Source of the DNA: Candidatus Peregrinibacteria bacterium CG11_big_fil_rev_8_21_14_0_20_46_8
GTDB lineage: Bacteria; Patescibacteriota; Gracilibacteria; UBA1369; UM-FILTER-53-11
Length of the DNA: 22,120 nucleotides
NCBI GenBank assembly: GCA_002796025.1
Contig: PCVQ01000020.1
Span: forward strand, 1 to 22,120
Direction of reading: 5' to 3'
Every line of letters starts with the position of its first letter. Position 1 is the stretch's first letter. The notes under the pieces were generated by a model, which saw only the letters and a program-made list of their open reading frames with translations, was not told where the DNA came from and searched no databases. A program made the position numbers and the translations under genes. This document shows positions 1 to 7,784 of the stretch, piece by piece.

Positions 1-3000
1 AAGTCGTGGATACCGGAACGGTCTACTACTATTTGAAAAATTACAATACGTTTGGCCTCTCATTAAATTGGGTGGAGTGTCCGAACGGCGCTTCAGGACC
101 AATCGCGCAAATCGGCAGCACTGTGAATGTCGATTACGACTTTCCGAATCACTTTATTTGTAAAAACGGCTCGTATAATTTGAGCAGCATCGATACAAAT
201 AATCACAATCCCGGTGCGATTCCAACGACTGCGAATGGCTTTCCGCCAAGCCAGCTTGTTGGGCAAGGATTTTCTACTTCAACAACGCCAAGTACCGAGC
301 GGCCGGTCGATTCGTTTGTAGATCATGGAACATGGGATCAAGCGCCGCTTGGAACCGTGCTCTGCGTTTCGACACAGTCGGATAAAGCGTACTATTCAAC
401 AACGGGAACGTGTCCTAGTGCAGACAGCTTCCCGCCAAGTCCTTTGAATTCATTGACCTTTGGCGCATGGGCAAATGCGGCATCGAGCTCTGTGTCAAAA
501 TCGAGTACCCTCACCGATACGATAACGCTTACTAACAGCAGCAGCACAGCGTTTGCATATACGTTCGGCATGCAGTACTCGTCAAATCTGCCGGGCGGTT
601 CATGTACGGTCAATACCGTAAGCAACAGTCAGTGGACGCCAATCACAACTTACTCGGTAAATGTTCCGGCAAATGGAAGTCTCACATTGGGAATTTCGTG
701 TTCGTTGAGTAATGTTACTGCGCCCGCAACTGTTACCTATAAAGTAAGCGGCAGCGGAGACTTCCTTGGCAAAGATAGTGCACAGCAGAGTGTGAGTGTG
801 ACTGAGGCTGCCACAACAACAACTACCACTACAGCCACTGCCGAGTACGCCGTGACCGTGGGCAATCTTGCGACTTCAACTGCAAATGTTGCGGTTGATA
901 ACTCTGCAACCGCGGAAACATATTTTACAAATACACTCCTGCTTACAAACAATGGTACAAAAAACGATACATACTTTTTGAGCCTGGTGACTACAAGCGG
1001 CGGTACCTTATACAACTGTTCATATAAAGAAAAGACTCCCGGGACAACGAGCTGGACTTCCCTGACCGGTGCAAATGTTGCGGTGAATGCCGGAGCATCA
1101 AAAGATGTCCAAGTGAGCTGTCCGCTGAAAGGTCACTATACTGCAGATATAACGATTGCATATACTTTAGATGTGCAGTCGGCGGGTAAGAGCTATGCCT
1201 CGCAGCGTACCTTGAGCGGTTCGGTAACGATCGATGTTTTGGGTGACGGTTCAACACCGCCGGTTACCACTACAACAAATACAAATACTACCGGCACAAC
1301 GCCCGGCTATGTACCGCCCGCAGGCAGCAGCTGTGCATCGACAAACGGCAGCGGGTGTATTAACCAGGGCTTTGAAGTGGAATATACCGGCAGCGAGTGG
1401 TGTTACAACAGCACTGCGTACTATGTGACCGGCGGAGGTATTAACTATATAAAGTGTTGGGGATACAACGATACGGTGCCTGAACAATATAAGGCGTGCC
1501 GCCCGGATGATGCCGGCTGTGTAGAGCCCGGAGCGTATGGCAAAATCAGCGGCTCGTGGTGTACAAATGCAAAGATGTGTTACAAGAAAGGCGCGACCGA
1601 TGAAACCGAAGTTGGCTCACTTTATTGTCAGCCGTATCCGCATAGTGGTGCGTTTGGCAGTCCGCCGTCATCGACCTATGAAGATCCTTCATGTCCAGCC
1701 GGATATTCAACATGTTCGCCGACGGACCGAAATTGCCGCAGCGTAGGGGATTCTTGGACAATCTCAGACAATTCACTTTACTGTTCCAATGGCCGCAAAT
1801 GTTCGCTTGCGAGTGGCGGCGGCAGCTGTGTAGCAAATAATGAGGCATGTCCTGCCGGTTCAACATACTGTTCTGCAAGTGATACAAGTTGCGCCGAGCC
1901 CGGCGAGTATATCGATCTTGAGTCTGCAGATACACACTCCAATTATGTGCACTGCGGATTAGGAGGTATGGCTTTCTACAATAGCGGGGCGAAGCGAGCC
2001 TACTGTCCATCGGCAAATGAGTTGGGAAGCTCCAGTAACACAACGCTCGACGGCGCAACGGTGAAGAAAATTTTAGCAAAGTTAGGCACTTCCTGGGGAC
2101 TCTGTAACCAGAACAGTGAGAGTTCGTATGGCCGCTGTTTGGAGCCAGGCGAAACTGGTCAGCGGCAGGATTGGTGTGGTTGGTGGCCTTCGGGATATTC
2201 GGATCCTGTCATGAATAATCCCGATTCAAGTGCGCCGCGCACATGTCCGGCTTTGGATGAAAAAATCATTCCACAGGCGGTTGAAACTGAGCCAGGCAAA
2301 AAAGTAGACAATCCACAGGTACAAGTTGTGCGCGAGTGTGGCGTTAATGAAGTACCAAACGCCGGACCAAACACCTGTAGCTACCGCGCCTACAAGTGGG
2401 ACATTCACAATAAGCAGTTTGTACAGTGTACCGATGCAGAAATGCGGTCACAGGAGACGTCGTTCTATAGAAACATTCAGGGCGACAAAACCGCAAGCTT
2501 CACAAATTGTGAGAGGTTCCATGTATCAGAAAAGGAATGGCGCCGCGACCGCTATTTAGCACGCAATCCAATACAGTACGGTCAGCACTATATGCCGTCA
2601 TGGGACGCGACCGCAACAATGTACCGCTATGATCCTGTAAGCGATACGCTTGCAAAGTGTGATGCGCGCTCGTTGGGCGGCCGTTTGAATGGCGGCCTTA
2701 TGATTGACCCCGTGGCGGAGCCATGTATGCCTGTTCCTGAGAGCGACCGTGACTGGATGCTCAAAATGTTCCGCAGCAGTAACCGCCTTATTGCGCTGCA
2801 TCAGCGGTTAACGGCCGTCGATCTCATACCTTCGACAGTACCTTCTGCTGTACCGACGGCAACAAACGGCGAGATAATTGTGCCTGTTATTGCAGATAAG
2901 TTTTGCCGTTCGTATCTCCAAGACCTTCGGTTAAATCTTATTGATGATAAGCTTTTCTATAAAAATGTAAGCCAGCAGGTGCGGCGAGTAAATGACGAGT

Positions 3001-4514
3001 TCGAGAGTGCTGAGTTTGTGCAGGATTCCCTGGAAGGAGCGCGCAAAAAGATTGCAGAAGTTGAGCGTCTGCTTCGCAGAAATTCATGTAAAGAAGAATC
3101 TTTGAAAGCTATTTTGACGGCACTTGATGAGTTGCATAACGATGTGTTTCCTGAATTGAGTGTATATAGCATCGAAGTGCAAGAGCGTATTGATTATGTA
3201 ATGTGCTATTCACGTCTTACGGACCGTGCTGCAAAATTAGAGCGTCTTGTACGTGAAAATAATGATGATGCCGAGATCGTTGCATCCGCCGATGATCTTG
3301 CAGATCTTATTAGCGATGAGCTTGAAGAGCTCGCTGAAAATTCGGACAGCTTTGATGCGACCTTTCAGTGTCTTGAATTTGAGCAGGATGTAGAGCCAAA
3401 AGTATTGGCACTAGTTCGCCAAGGTGATGCCGAGTTGAACACCGTGGTTGAAGATACATTGCGTCCAAAACTTGCCGCTGTTCTTGAGAAGCTCGAGAGG
3501 CAGCTTGAAGAGAACGGCCGTCATGTCGATGACCTTCTCATTAAAGTCGGCCAGCTGCATACTGCAATCGACAAATTGGGTCAGGCTGCAGAGCAGATGT
3601 CTGAACGTATTACAGTGAGTTTGAGTGCCCTCTCTCGTATTGATGAGAAATTCACGGAAGAACGCGCTAAAATTCAAGAGGTTAAAGATACATTGGTTCC
3701 TCGCGTTGAAGCTGCAATTAATGCGCTTGAAGAAGCACGATGTGTAACCGGCAATGTGCAGGATCAGCTCGTTGGCAAATTGACGAATGTCGCAGCGGTA
3801 AACTGGATTGGTGATGACGGTGATGCAGTCGTGCGGCGCATCGAACTCTTTACTGCAGGATGTGTTGATCGTGATGTTGATGGTGAAGATGTTGAGGAAG
3901 TGATTGCCGAGCTTGAGAAGGCCGAGGTGGAAAATCAGACGCAATCATATGAGCGGGGGCTTACTCCGTTCCGCGATGTGCCAATTCACGAGTGGTACTA
4001 TGGCAGCATGGTCACTGGTTATGATGCCGGCTTCATGACACAAGGCCGTCCAGCTGAATCTGTCTTACGGCAAGATGCCTTGCTGATGGTGCTTCGTGCA
4101 AACGGTGCAACAGATGCACAAATTGAGGGTAGATGTGAATTGGATGCGGATTATCGTGTAAGCGAATATGCAGGCTGTGCCGTAAATACAGCACTTGGTC
4201 GCGGTTTGGTACTGCCAAATGATCTTCAGGTTCCAACAAACCGTCTCGAAATTGCACAGTGGATCGATTATCTTGCAGAGTTGCCGCAGGCCGGCACCGA
4301 GGCAGCACTTGCAGCGTATGTTGACCTGGGCGATTTAACGCCGGAAGCACTAAGTGCAGTGAGTGAGATGGTAGTAAATCAAATTATGGTGGGTAATGTA
4401 GATACAACAGAGAGCCGCTTCCGCCCGCACGATGAACTGACTCGTGCCGCGCTTTCGGTCATATTAGAAAAACTCTTGGCTCTGCCAGAGCCTATTCGGT
4501 CAAGTGGCGGCTAG
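1..4514 (+). CDS. Giant surface protein with Cys-rich repeats and C-terminal SLH domains (5' end outside window)
   Basis: The frame is open through the left edge, so the true start and any signal peptide lie outside; about 1503 residues are visible. Numbered from the GTG at base 6, the parts are: two Ser/Thr-rich, probably Ig-like beta segments (about 160-410) split by a Thr run (about 270-280); a Cys-rich region (about 440-730) with five loose copies of a module like C-x6-C-x2-PG; a helical, Glu/Lys/Arg-rich coiled-coil stretch (about 985-1255); an acidic DxDxDG segment near 1288; and three S-layer-homology-like repeats (about 1319-1492, beginning FRDVPIHEWYY and ending with FRPHDELTRAAL). 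SLH domains anchor proteins to secondary cell-wall polymers, so a cell-surface location is likely. It converges on dus, and the two stop codons overlap within a CTAG at 4511-4514. The exact role is unknown: adhesin, S-layer or stalk-like protein are all possible. Confidence 0.85.
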   Translation, partial: VVDTGTVYYYLKNYNTFGLSLNWVECPNGASGPIAQIGSTVNVDYDFPNHFICKNGSYNLSSIDTNNHNPGAIPTTANGFPPSQLVGQGFSTSTTPSTERPVDSFVDHGTWDQAPLGTVLCVSTQSDKAYYSTTGTCPSADSFPPSPLNSLTFGAWANAASSSVSKSSTLTDTITLTNSSSTAFAYTFGMQYSSNLPGGSCTVNTVSNSQWTPITTYSVNVPANGSLTLGISCSLSNVTAPATVTYKVSGSGDFLGKDSAQQSVSVTEAATTTTTTTATAEYAVTVGNLATSTANVAVDNSATAETYFTNTLLLTNNGTKNDTYFLSLVTTSGGTLYNCSYKEKTPGTTSWTSLTGANVAVNAGASKDVQVSCPLKGHYTADITIAYTLDVQSAGKSYASQRTLSGSVTIDVLGDGSTPPVTTTTNTNTTGTTPGYVPPAGSSCASTNGSGCINQGFEVEYTGSEWCYNSTAYYVTGGGINYIKCWGYNDTVPEQYKACRPDDAGCVEPGAYGKISGSWCTNAKMCYKKGATDETEVGSLYCQPYPHSGAFGSPPSSTYEDPSCPAGYSTCSPTDRNCRSVGDSWTISDNSLYCSNGRKCSLASGGGSCVANNEACPAGSTYCSASDTSCAEPGEYIDLESADTHSNYVHCGLGGMAFYNSGAKRAYCPSANELGSSSNTTLDGATVKKILAKLGTSWGLCNQNSESSYGRCLEPGETGQRQDWCGWWPSGYSDPVMNNPDSSAPRTCPALDEKIIPQAVETEPGKKVDNPQVQVVRECGVNEVPNAGPNTCSYRAYKWDIHNKQFVQCTDAEMRSQETSFYRNIQGDKTASFTNCERFHVSEKEWRRDRYLARNPIQYGQHYMPSWDATATMYRYDPVSDTLAKCDARSLGGRLNGGLMIDPVAEPCMPVPESDRDWMLKMFRSSNRLIALHQRLTAVDLIPSTVPSAVPTATNGEIIVPVIADKFCRSYLQDLRLNLIDDKLFYKNVSQQVRRVNDEFESAEFVQDSLEGARKKIAEVERLLRRNSCKEESLKAILTALDELHNDVFPELSVYSIEVQERIDYVMCYSRLTDRAAKLERLVRENNDDAEIVASADDLADLISDELEELAENSDSFDATFQCLEFEQDVEPKVLALVRQGDAELNTVVEDTLRPKLAAVLEKLERQLEENGRHVDDLLIKVGQLHTAIDKLGQAAEQMSERITVSLSALSRIDEKFTEERAKIQEVKDTLVPRVEAAINALEEARCVTGNVQDQLVGKLTNVAAVNWIGDDGDAVVRRIELFTAGCVDRDVDGEDVEEVIAELEKAEVENQTQSYERGLTPFRDVPIHEWYYGSMVTGYDAGFMTQGRPAESVLRQDALLMVLRANGATDAQIEGRCELDADYRVSEYAGCAVNTALGRGLVLPNDLQVPTNRLEIAQWIDYLAELPQAGTEAALAAYVDLGDLTPEALSAVSEMVVNQIMVGNVDTTESRFRPHDELTRAALSVILEKLLALPEPIRSSGG

Positions 4515-5497
4515 TCCTCGCTGCTAGGGGACTCAGCAGTCTTAAATACAGACTCTAGAATCGTAAGGGCTTCGTCTACGGATGAGGCCCTTACCAGTTT
4601 TTGGCGTGCAGCTGAGGCGTTTGGAAAGCCGCGAATGTACCATGCGAAGTGTTTGCGCATTTCCAGAATACCAAATTCTTCGCCTTTAAATTCACAATTT
4701 AAGCGCATGTGTTCCAGAATAGTTGCGTATTTTTCCGCGTCGGATGGGGGAGTGTAAGTCGTACCCTCAAATCCGGCAACGATCTCTTGCAGTATCCATG
4801 GATTGCCGAATGTTCCGCGCCCAACCATCACGCCATCCAGATTTTGCAGTTTCTCTTGGGCCTCGGCTGCATTCGTAATATCGCCATTCCCAATCACCGG
4901 AATGTTCAGCGCGCGCTTTGCATCGTAAATCGGCTGCCAGTCGGCTTTGCCGCTGTACATTTGTTTTGCCGTGCGGCCGTGAATTGTAATCAGCTGCGCA
5001 CCTGCTTTTTCCAAACGCTGCACAAAGGGAATAAAAAAATCTGGATCGTAGGTGCCAATGCCAATGCGCGTCTTTACCGAAACCGGCAGATGAGTCGCGG
5101 CAACACACGCAGCAACAATCTCCGCCGCAATTTCCGGCGCCTTTAACAGAGCCGATCCATGATCCGAGCTCACAATCTTTTTGGCCGGACAGCCCATGTT
5201 GATGTCAACCGCATCAACGCCCATCTCTGTAACAATCTTAGCCGCCTTTGCAAAAGTTTCCGGCTCGTGCCCAAAGAGCTGGGCAATAATCGGCCGCTCC
5301 TTATCAGGATGAAATTCGACTTGCCGCCGCGTAGCAGCATTGCCGTGAAGCAGACCGTCTACATTTGTAAATTCGGTAAAGCAGATTGCTTGCGGGCAAA
5401 TTAACTTAACAAGTTGCCGGTATGGCGAATCGGTGTAGCCCGCCATAGGTGCAAGGGCAACAATTGGGCGCGGTAATGTGCTCCAAGAGAATTGCAT
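4511..5497 (-). CDS. dus: tRNA-dihydrouridine synthase (Dus family)
   Basis: This flavoenzyme reduces uridines in the tRNA D-loop to dihydrouridine, using FMN and NAD(P)H in the cytoplasm. From the ATG at 5497 the protein has 328 residues, normal for the family. The N-terminal FMN-binding strand reads APMAGYTDSPYR (16-27). The active-site segment DINMGCPAKK (98-107) contains the expected catalytic Cys103. KTRIG and IHGRTAKQMYSG follow, and the phosphate-binding region contains GNGDI and VGRGTFGNPW. A TTG at 5515 in frame would add six residues, but it lies upstream of a strong extended -10 box (5506-5514), so I prefer the ATG. Only 24 bases separate it from the stop of the upstream gene. Which Dus subfamily (A, B, C or a CPR-specific one) it belongs to cannot be decided by eye. 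Confidence 0.95.
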   Translation of the reverse strand: MQFSWSTLPRPIVALAPMAGYTDSPYRQLVKLICPQAICFTEFTNVDGLLHGNAATRRQVEFHPDKERPIIAQLFGHEPETFAKAAKIVTEMGVDAVDINMGCPAKKIVSSDHGSALLKAPEIAAEIVAACVAATHLPVSVKTRIGIGTYDPDFFIPFVQRLEKAGAQLITIHGRTAKQMYSGKADWQPIYDAKRALNIPVIGNGDITNAAEAQEKLQNLDGVMVGRGTFGNPWILQEIVAGFEGTTYTPPSDAEKYATILEHMRLNCEFKGEEFGILEMRKHFAWYIRGFPNASAARQKLVRASSVDEALTILESVFKTAESPSSED

Positions 5498-5505
5498 GGA
5501 ACTAG

Positions 5506-5514
5506 AGTATAGCA
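5506..5514 (-). promoter_or_regulatory. Extended -10 promoter of dus, predicted leaderless
   Basis: On the minus strand the sequence is TGC-TATACT, ending 8 bases before the ATG of dus. With the usual 6-8 bases from the -10 box to the first transcribed base, the mRNA would begin at or next to the A of the start codon. No convincing -35 and no Shine-Dalgarno sequence are visible. Confidence 0.6.
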
Positions 5515-5521
5515 AAAAGCT

Positions 5522-5971
5522 TTATCTTTCTGCCCCGGCGCCCGTGACTTGGTATCGTACGTGGGCGGTTGTGAGATCGCGGGTCGCTACTTTAGTACCG
5601 TCCTTAAAAATTACGATTAAATCATCATTGTTCACTATGTTACAGAACTGACCTCTCCACATCCCATAATTAGCATCCTTATAGCCGGGGTCTTCCGGGT
5701 GATCCCGGTGGTTTATTATTTTTTTCACAGGACTTCTAAAAAACCATGCTTGACGGCCATGGCCGGTGTACATTGAATTTGGATCATTCAAATATTCACG
5801 GAGATTCCTTGGTGGCGATTCGCTCTCGTTGCCCTCTTGCATAGTTTCGGAATCAGGAGAGCCAGCTCGCTTCAATAAGTTTCGAAAATACTGAATTGGT
5901 GCCTTAAGCAGGCTAGGTACTCTTTTTTCATTCGATATTTTTGGACCTGTTGGATTTTCGTCTAGTTTCAT
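5522..5971 (-). CDS. Uncharacterised soluble protein, 149 aa
   Basis: I do not recognise this family. The first 70 residues are polar and probably disordered (basic, with a Ser/Glu-rich patch). The C-terminal half (about 75-145) looks folded and beta-rich, with aromatic and charged residues such as WFFRSPVKK, YGMWRGQFC and LIVIFKDGTKVATRD. There is no signal peptide or membrane segment and only one Cys. The ATG at 5971 is preceded by a T-rich pyrimidine run (TTTTCTT) and no Shine-Dalgarno sequence. An AT-rich inverted repeat lies just upstream. The stop is 24 bases before dus, but dus has its own promoter. It is probably a real gene, because the frame fills the gap exactly between its neighbours, but its function is unknown. 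Confidence 0.7.
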   Translation of the reverse strand: MKLDENPTGPKISNEKRVPSLLKAPIQYFRNLLKRAGSPDSETMQEGNESESPPRNLREYLNDPNSMYTGHGRQAWFFRSPVKKIINHRDHPEDPGYKDANYGMWRGQFCNIVNNDDLIVIFKDGTKVATRDLTTAHVRYQVTGAGAER

Positions 5972-5977
5972 AAGAAA

Positions 5978-6017
5978 ATATAATGCTTAAAATTAAGATG
6001 CTAATTTAGCATTATAT
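5978..6017. repeat. AT-rich inverted repeat upstream of the 149-aa gene (possible operator)
   Basis: The arms ATATAATGCT (5978-5987) and AGCATTATAT (6008-6017) are perfect 10-base complements. Pairing can continue inward (AAATTA with TAATTT) after a small bulge. The repeat sits 7 bases upstream of the start codon at 5971 and contains a consensus TATAAT on the minus strand (6011-6016). A TTGACA (minus, 6025-6030) lies beside it. The spacing from TTGACA to that TATAAT is too short for one promoter, but TAAATT (6003-6008) is 16 bases away. No T-tract follows, so a terminator is unlikely. Regulator binding is an inference. Confidence 0.5.
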
Positions 6018-6034
6018 GAGTATTTGTCAAGCAC

Positions 6035-6685
6035 TTAGTTCTCAACCTGCTTTCTGCGGACTTTTTGCTTTGTCTCCAGTTCGGCGCCCGCATCGAGGGT
6101 TGATGGAGGCAGCTCGTTCGGTGAAGTCACTATAGGATTTCCAGCTTCATCCGTTGTTGCTGCATCTTGTTCAGCAGATGGCGTGACTGTTTCATCTTCT
6201 TCGGCAAAAAGATCAGATGAATTTTCGGTTACCGGTTCAAATTCTTCAAAGGCCGATTCCTCTGAAGATTCCTCAACAACTTCCTCAACAACTGATGGCG
6301 AAGATTCCGCAGTTGGTACATCGGCTGTCGTATCGCCGCGGAAGAAAAAGTAGTACGCTGCTGCCGCACCAGCCACAAGCACTAGAGTCACGAGAACCCC
6401 AATGAGTAGTTTGGTATTCTTTTTTTGATCGGCTCCGGCTACCGGCATTGGCCCAGGTACTGCTTTAGGATCTAACGCATACGCTGGTTGTTCAGGCTGA
6501 ACAGGATCACTCGCGGGTGCACCGGTCGATGGCGCCGGCGGAGCAGGCGCTGCGGGAGCAGGTGCCGCGGGAGTGGGGGGCGGTGTTTGTTCACCGCTTT
6601 CTAAATTAAAATGTCCTCCTGCTTGTCCGCCACTATTTTCTGGTACAGGTGGCTCAACTGGTTTTCCTGCTGGTAGTTCGTCCAT
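6035..6685 (-). CDS. Single-pass membrane protein with Pro/Ala-rich N-terminus
   Basis: No known domain is recognised. Residues 1-90 are rich in Pro, Ala and Gly (runs such as PAPAAPAPPAP) and lack a signal sequence. A lysine-flanked hydrophobic helix follows at about 92-115 (LLIGVLVTLVLVAGAAAAYYFFF). Residues 116-205 are strongly acidic and Ser/Thr/Glu-rich, and the C-terminus is short and basic (KQKVRRKQ). The positive charges before the helix predict N-in/C-out topology, with the acidic tail outside. The gene starts 8 bases after the stop of the upstream 183-aa gene and is probably co-transcribed with it. Its ATG is preceded by TTTTCTTT and no Shine-Dalgarno sequence. It may be a wall- or envelope-associated scaffold, but this is inference. 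Confidence 0.75.
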   Translation of the reverse strand: MDELPAGKPVEPPVPENSGGQAGGHFNLESGEQTPPPTPAAPAPAAPAPPAPSTGAPASDPVQPEQPAYALDPKAVPGPMPVAGADQKKNTKLLIGVLVTLVLVAGAAAAYYFFFRGDTTADVPTAESSPSVVEEVVEESSEESAFEEFEPVTENSSDLFAEEDETVTPSAEQDAATTDEAGNPIVTSPNELPPSTLDAGAELETKQKVRRKQVEN

Positions 6686-6693
6686 AAAGAAAA

Positions 6694-7245
6694 TTAAGTA
6701 TTAATTTCACTTTTGGGAAGTACATTGTCAATTGCGCCCCAATCACTCTCTTCGAGTGAGGGCACAATGATTGTGACGCTGTCACCAATTTCGGCTTTGT
6801 AATAAGTTACGGATGCAAGGAGTACTTTGTATGCTTTGCCTTCGGCAAGAACTTTGTACTGTCCGTCTTCATAAATAAGAGGGCCGATAATGCGTTTGCG
6901 CTCAATCGGTCCAATTTGTTTATAGATAAAAGCTCCATCGGCACCAATTGTCAGTTTCAGGACATCACCGGGAATAAGTTTTGACTTGCTCGCATAGTTT
7001 GCGGGAACCGGATACGATTTGCCGTCCGGGCCAATCATATTTTGTCCGTCAAAAACACCTTCGATGATTTGTTCTTCACCGTCGTGAGGCATTGTTTGTT
7101 CGAGATTTGCTGCCTGCTTCGCATACGCGCGATGTGCATTGCCTGATGGTGCAAGCTCATTAACAATTTGTCGCGCAGAACGAAGACTCGATTCGGCTGC
7201 ATCGAGCATCTCTCTTAAAATTGCAAGTTTGTCTCCGGTCGCCAT
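6694..7245 (-). CDS. Conserved-looking hypothetical protein, 183 aa
   Basis: The N-terminus (about 1-45) is a helix (DKLAILREMLDAAESSLRSA). It is followed by a polar linker and a beta-rich domain (about 60-165) with GVFDGQNMIGPDGKSYPVP, ANYASKSKLIPGD and YKQIGPIERKRIIG. The layout resembles a family I remember as common in Patescibacteria and usually called hypothetical, sometimes mislabelled as a ribosomal protein. I could not confirm this. The second domain could be an OB- or SH3-like barrel. No signal peptide or membrane helix is visible. It appears to lead a two-gene unit with the downstream membrane-protein gene. A 143-base GC-rich spacer lies upstream. Confidence 0.75.
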   Translation of the reverse strand: MATGDKLAILREMLDAAESSLRSARQIVNELAPSGNAHRAYAKQAANLEQTMPHDGEEQIIEGVFDGQNMIGPDGKSYPVPANYASKSKLIPGDVLKLTIGADGAFIYKQIGPIERKRIIGPLIYEDGQYKVLAEGKAYKVLLASVTYYKAEIGDSVTIIVPSLEESDWGAIDNVLPKSEINT

Positions 7246-7388
7246 AATTGTTTATTTATATTATAAGCTCGCTCGGCTCACAACCGGCCAAGCCGGATTG
7301 TTCGCCTCACTGCGCGCTCGCGCCGTGCGCTCGCAATTTATTTTTAAACTTACAATAATATATCAGAAAATCGCTCTAAATACTAGTA
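7246..7388 (-). promoter_or_regulatory. Structured spacer with candidate promoters before the 183-aa gene
   Basis: Between sbp and the 183-aa gene lie two candidate minus-strand -10 boxes: an extended TGA-TATATT at 7357-7365 and TATAAT at 7260-7265, 14 bases before the ATG. Between them is a GC-rich block. It contains a strong hairpin (arms ACAACCGGC 7280-7288 and GCCGGATTGT 7292-7301, one bulge, 3-base loop) and repeated GCGCTCGC/GCGAGC words around 7265-7335. If the distal promoter is used, the leader would be about 105 bases and structured. The hairpin lacks a following T-run, so it is not an obvious intrinsic terminator. Confidence 0.4.
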
Positions 7389-7769
7389 CTACGGATTGTC
7401 GATGCTTGAGGGCTGGTGCCGGGCTTCTTTTTGAAGATATTGATCAAAAACTACGCGGCGTGCTATGCCTACATTTCGGAAGATACGGAAGGTAAATACG
7501 ACCGTTGCTGCAAGGTAGAGGTCCAAGCCGAGCATGTCGCCAAACAGGGTTATGCCAAGCGCCAGCAGGATATTAAAAAAGAGCCCGGTGGCAAAGATCC
7601 AGGGATCGTAATGATCTTTGGTAACTTGAGCCCGCACTGCGCCGATAAGTGCATCGGCAATGCCCAAAATAACCACAGCGGTATAGCGTGTATATTCAAG
7701 AGGGATTGTGAATGGCAGAAACCATCCGATAATAATTCCCAGTAAAATGCCGATGAGCGCGAGCAACAT
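7389..7769 (-). CDS. sbp: Small basic protein Sbp (DUF1290 family), membrane protein
   Basis: The 126-residue protein has three or four hydrophobic segments (about 1-19, 30-50, 60-83 and 87-97). It carries the family pattern as I know it: an IPLEYTRYTAVVILGIADALIGAVRA segment (split here as IPLEYTRYTAVV, then ILGIADALIGAVRA), then FATGLFFNILLALG, then LDLYLAATVVFTFRIFRN. In Firmicutes and Actinobacteria sbp lies next to ftsQ/divIB in the division cluster, and its molecular role is unknown. Here it directly follows ftsQ (15 bases), which supports the assignment. It also has its own extended -10 box in that gap, so it may be transcribed both with ftsQ and alone. ftsA and ftsZ do not follow. Confidence 0.88.
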   Translation of the reverse strand: MLLALIGILLGIIIGWFLPFTIPLEYTRYTAVVILGIADALIGAVRAQVTKDHYDPWIFATGLFFNILLALGITLFGDMLGLDLYLAATVVFTFRIFRNVGIARRVVFDQYLQKEARHQPSSIDNP

Positions 7770-7775
7770 GTGGTC

Positions 7776-7784
7776 AGTATAGCA
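7776..7784 (-). promoter_or_regulatory. Extended -10 promoter of sbp
   Basis: The minus strand reads TGC-TATACT immediately after the ftsQ stop codon (TAA at 7785-7787) and 6 bases before the sbp ATG. No -35 or Shine-Dalgarno sequence is visible. A transcript starting 6-7 bases after the box would begin at the start codon. Confidence 0.55.

Noticed and set aside
1546..2079. 177-codon minus-strand frame inside the SLH gene
   Set aside because: It lies fully antisense to a long clear gene, has odd composition and no promoter. The same applies to 3411-3944.
3868..3903. EF-hand or dockerin in the SLH protein
   Set aside because: DRDVDGEDVEEV has the DxDxDG start but lacks the acidic residue at position 12 and a clear second repeat. 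Only loose calcium binding is conceivable.
7265..7335. tRNA or other known RNA gene in the GC-rich spacer
   Set aside because: No cloverleaf, T-loop GTTCGA motif or known riboswitch core could be found.
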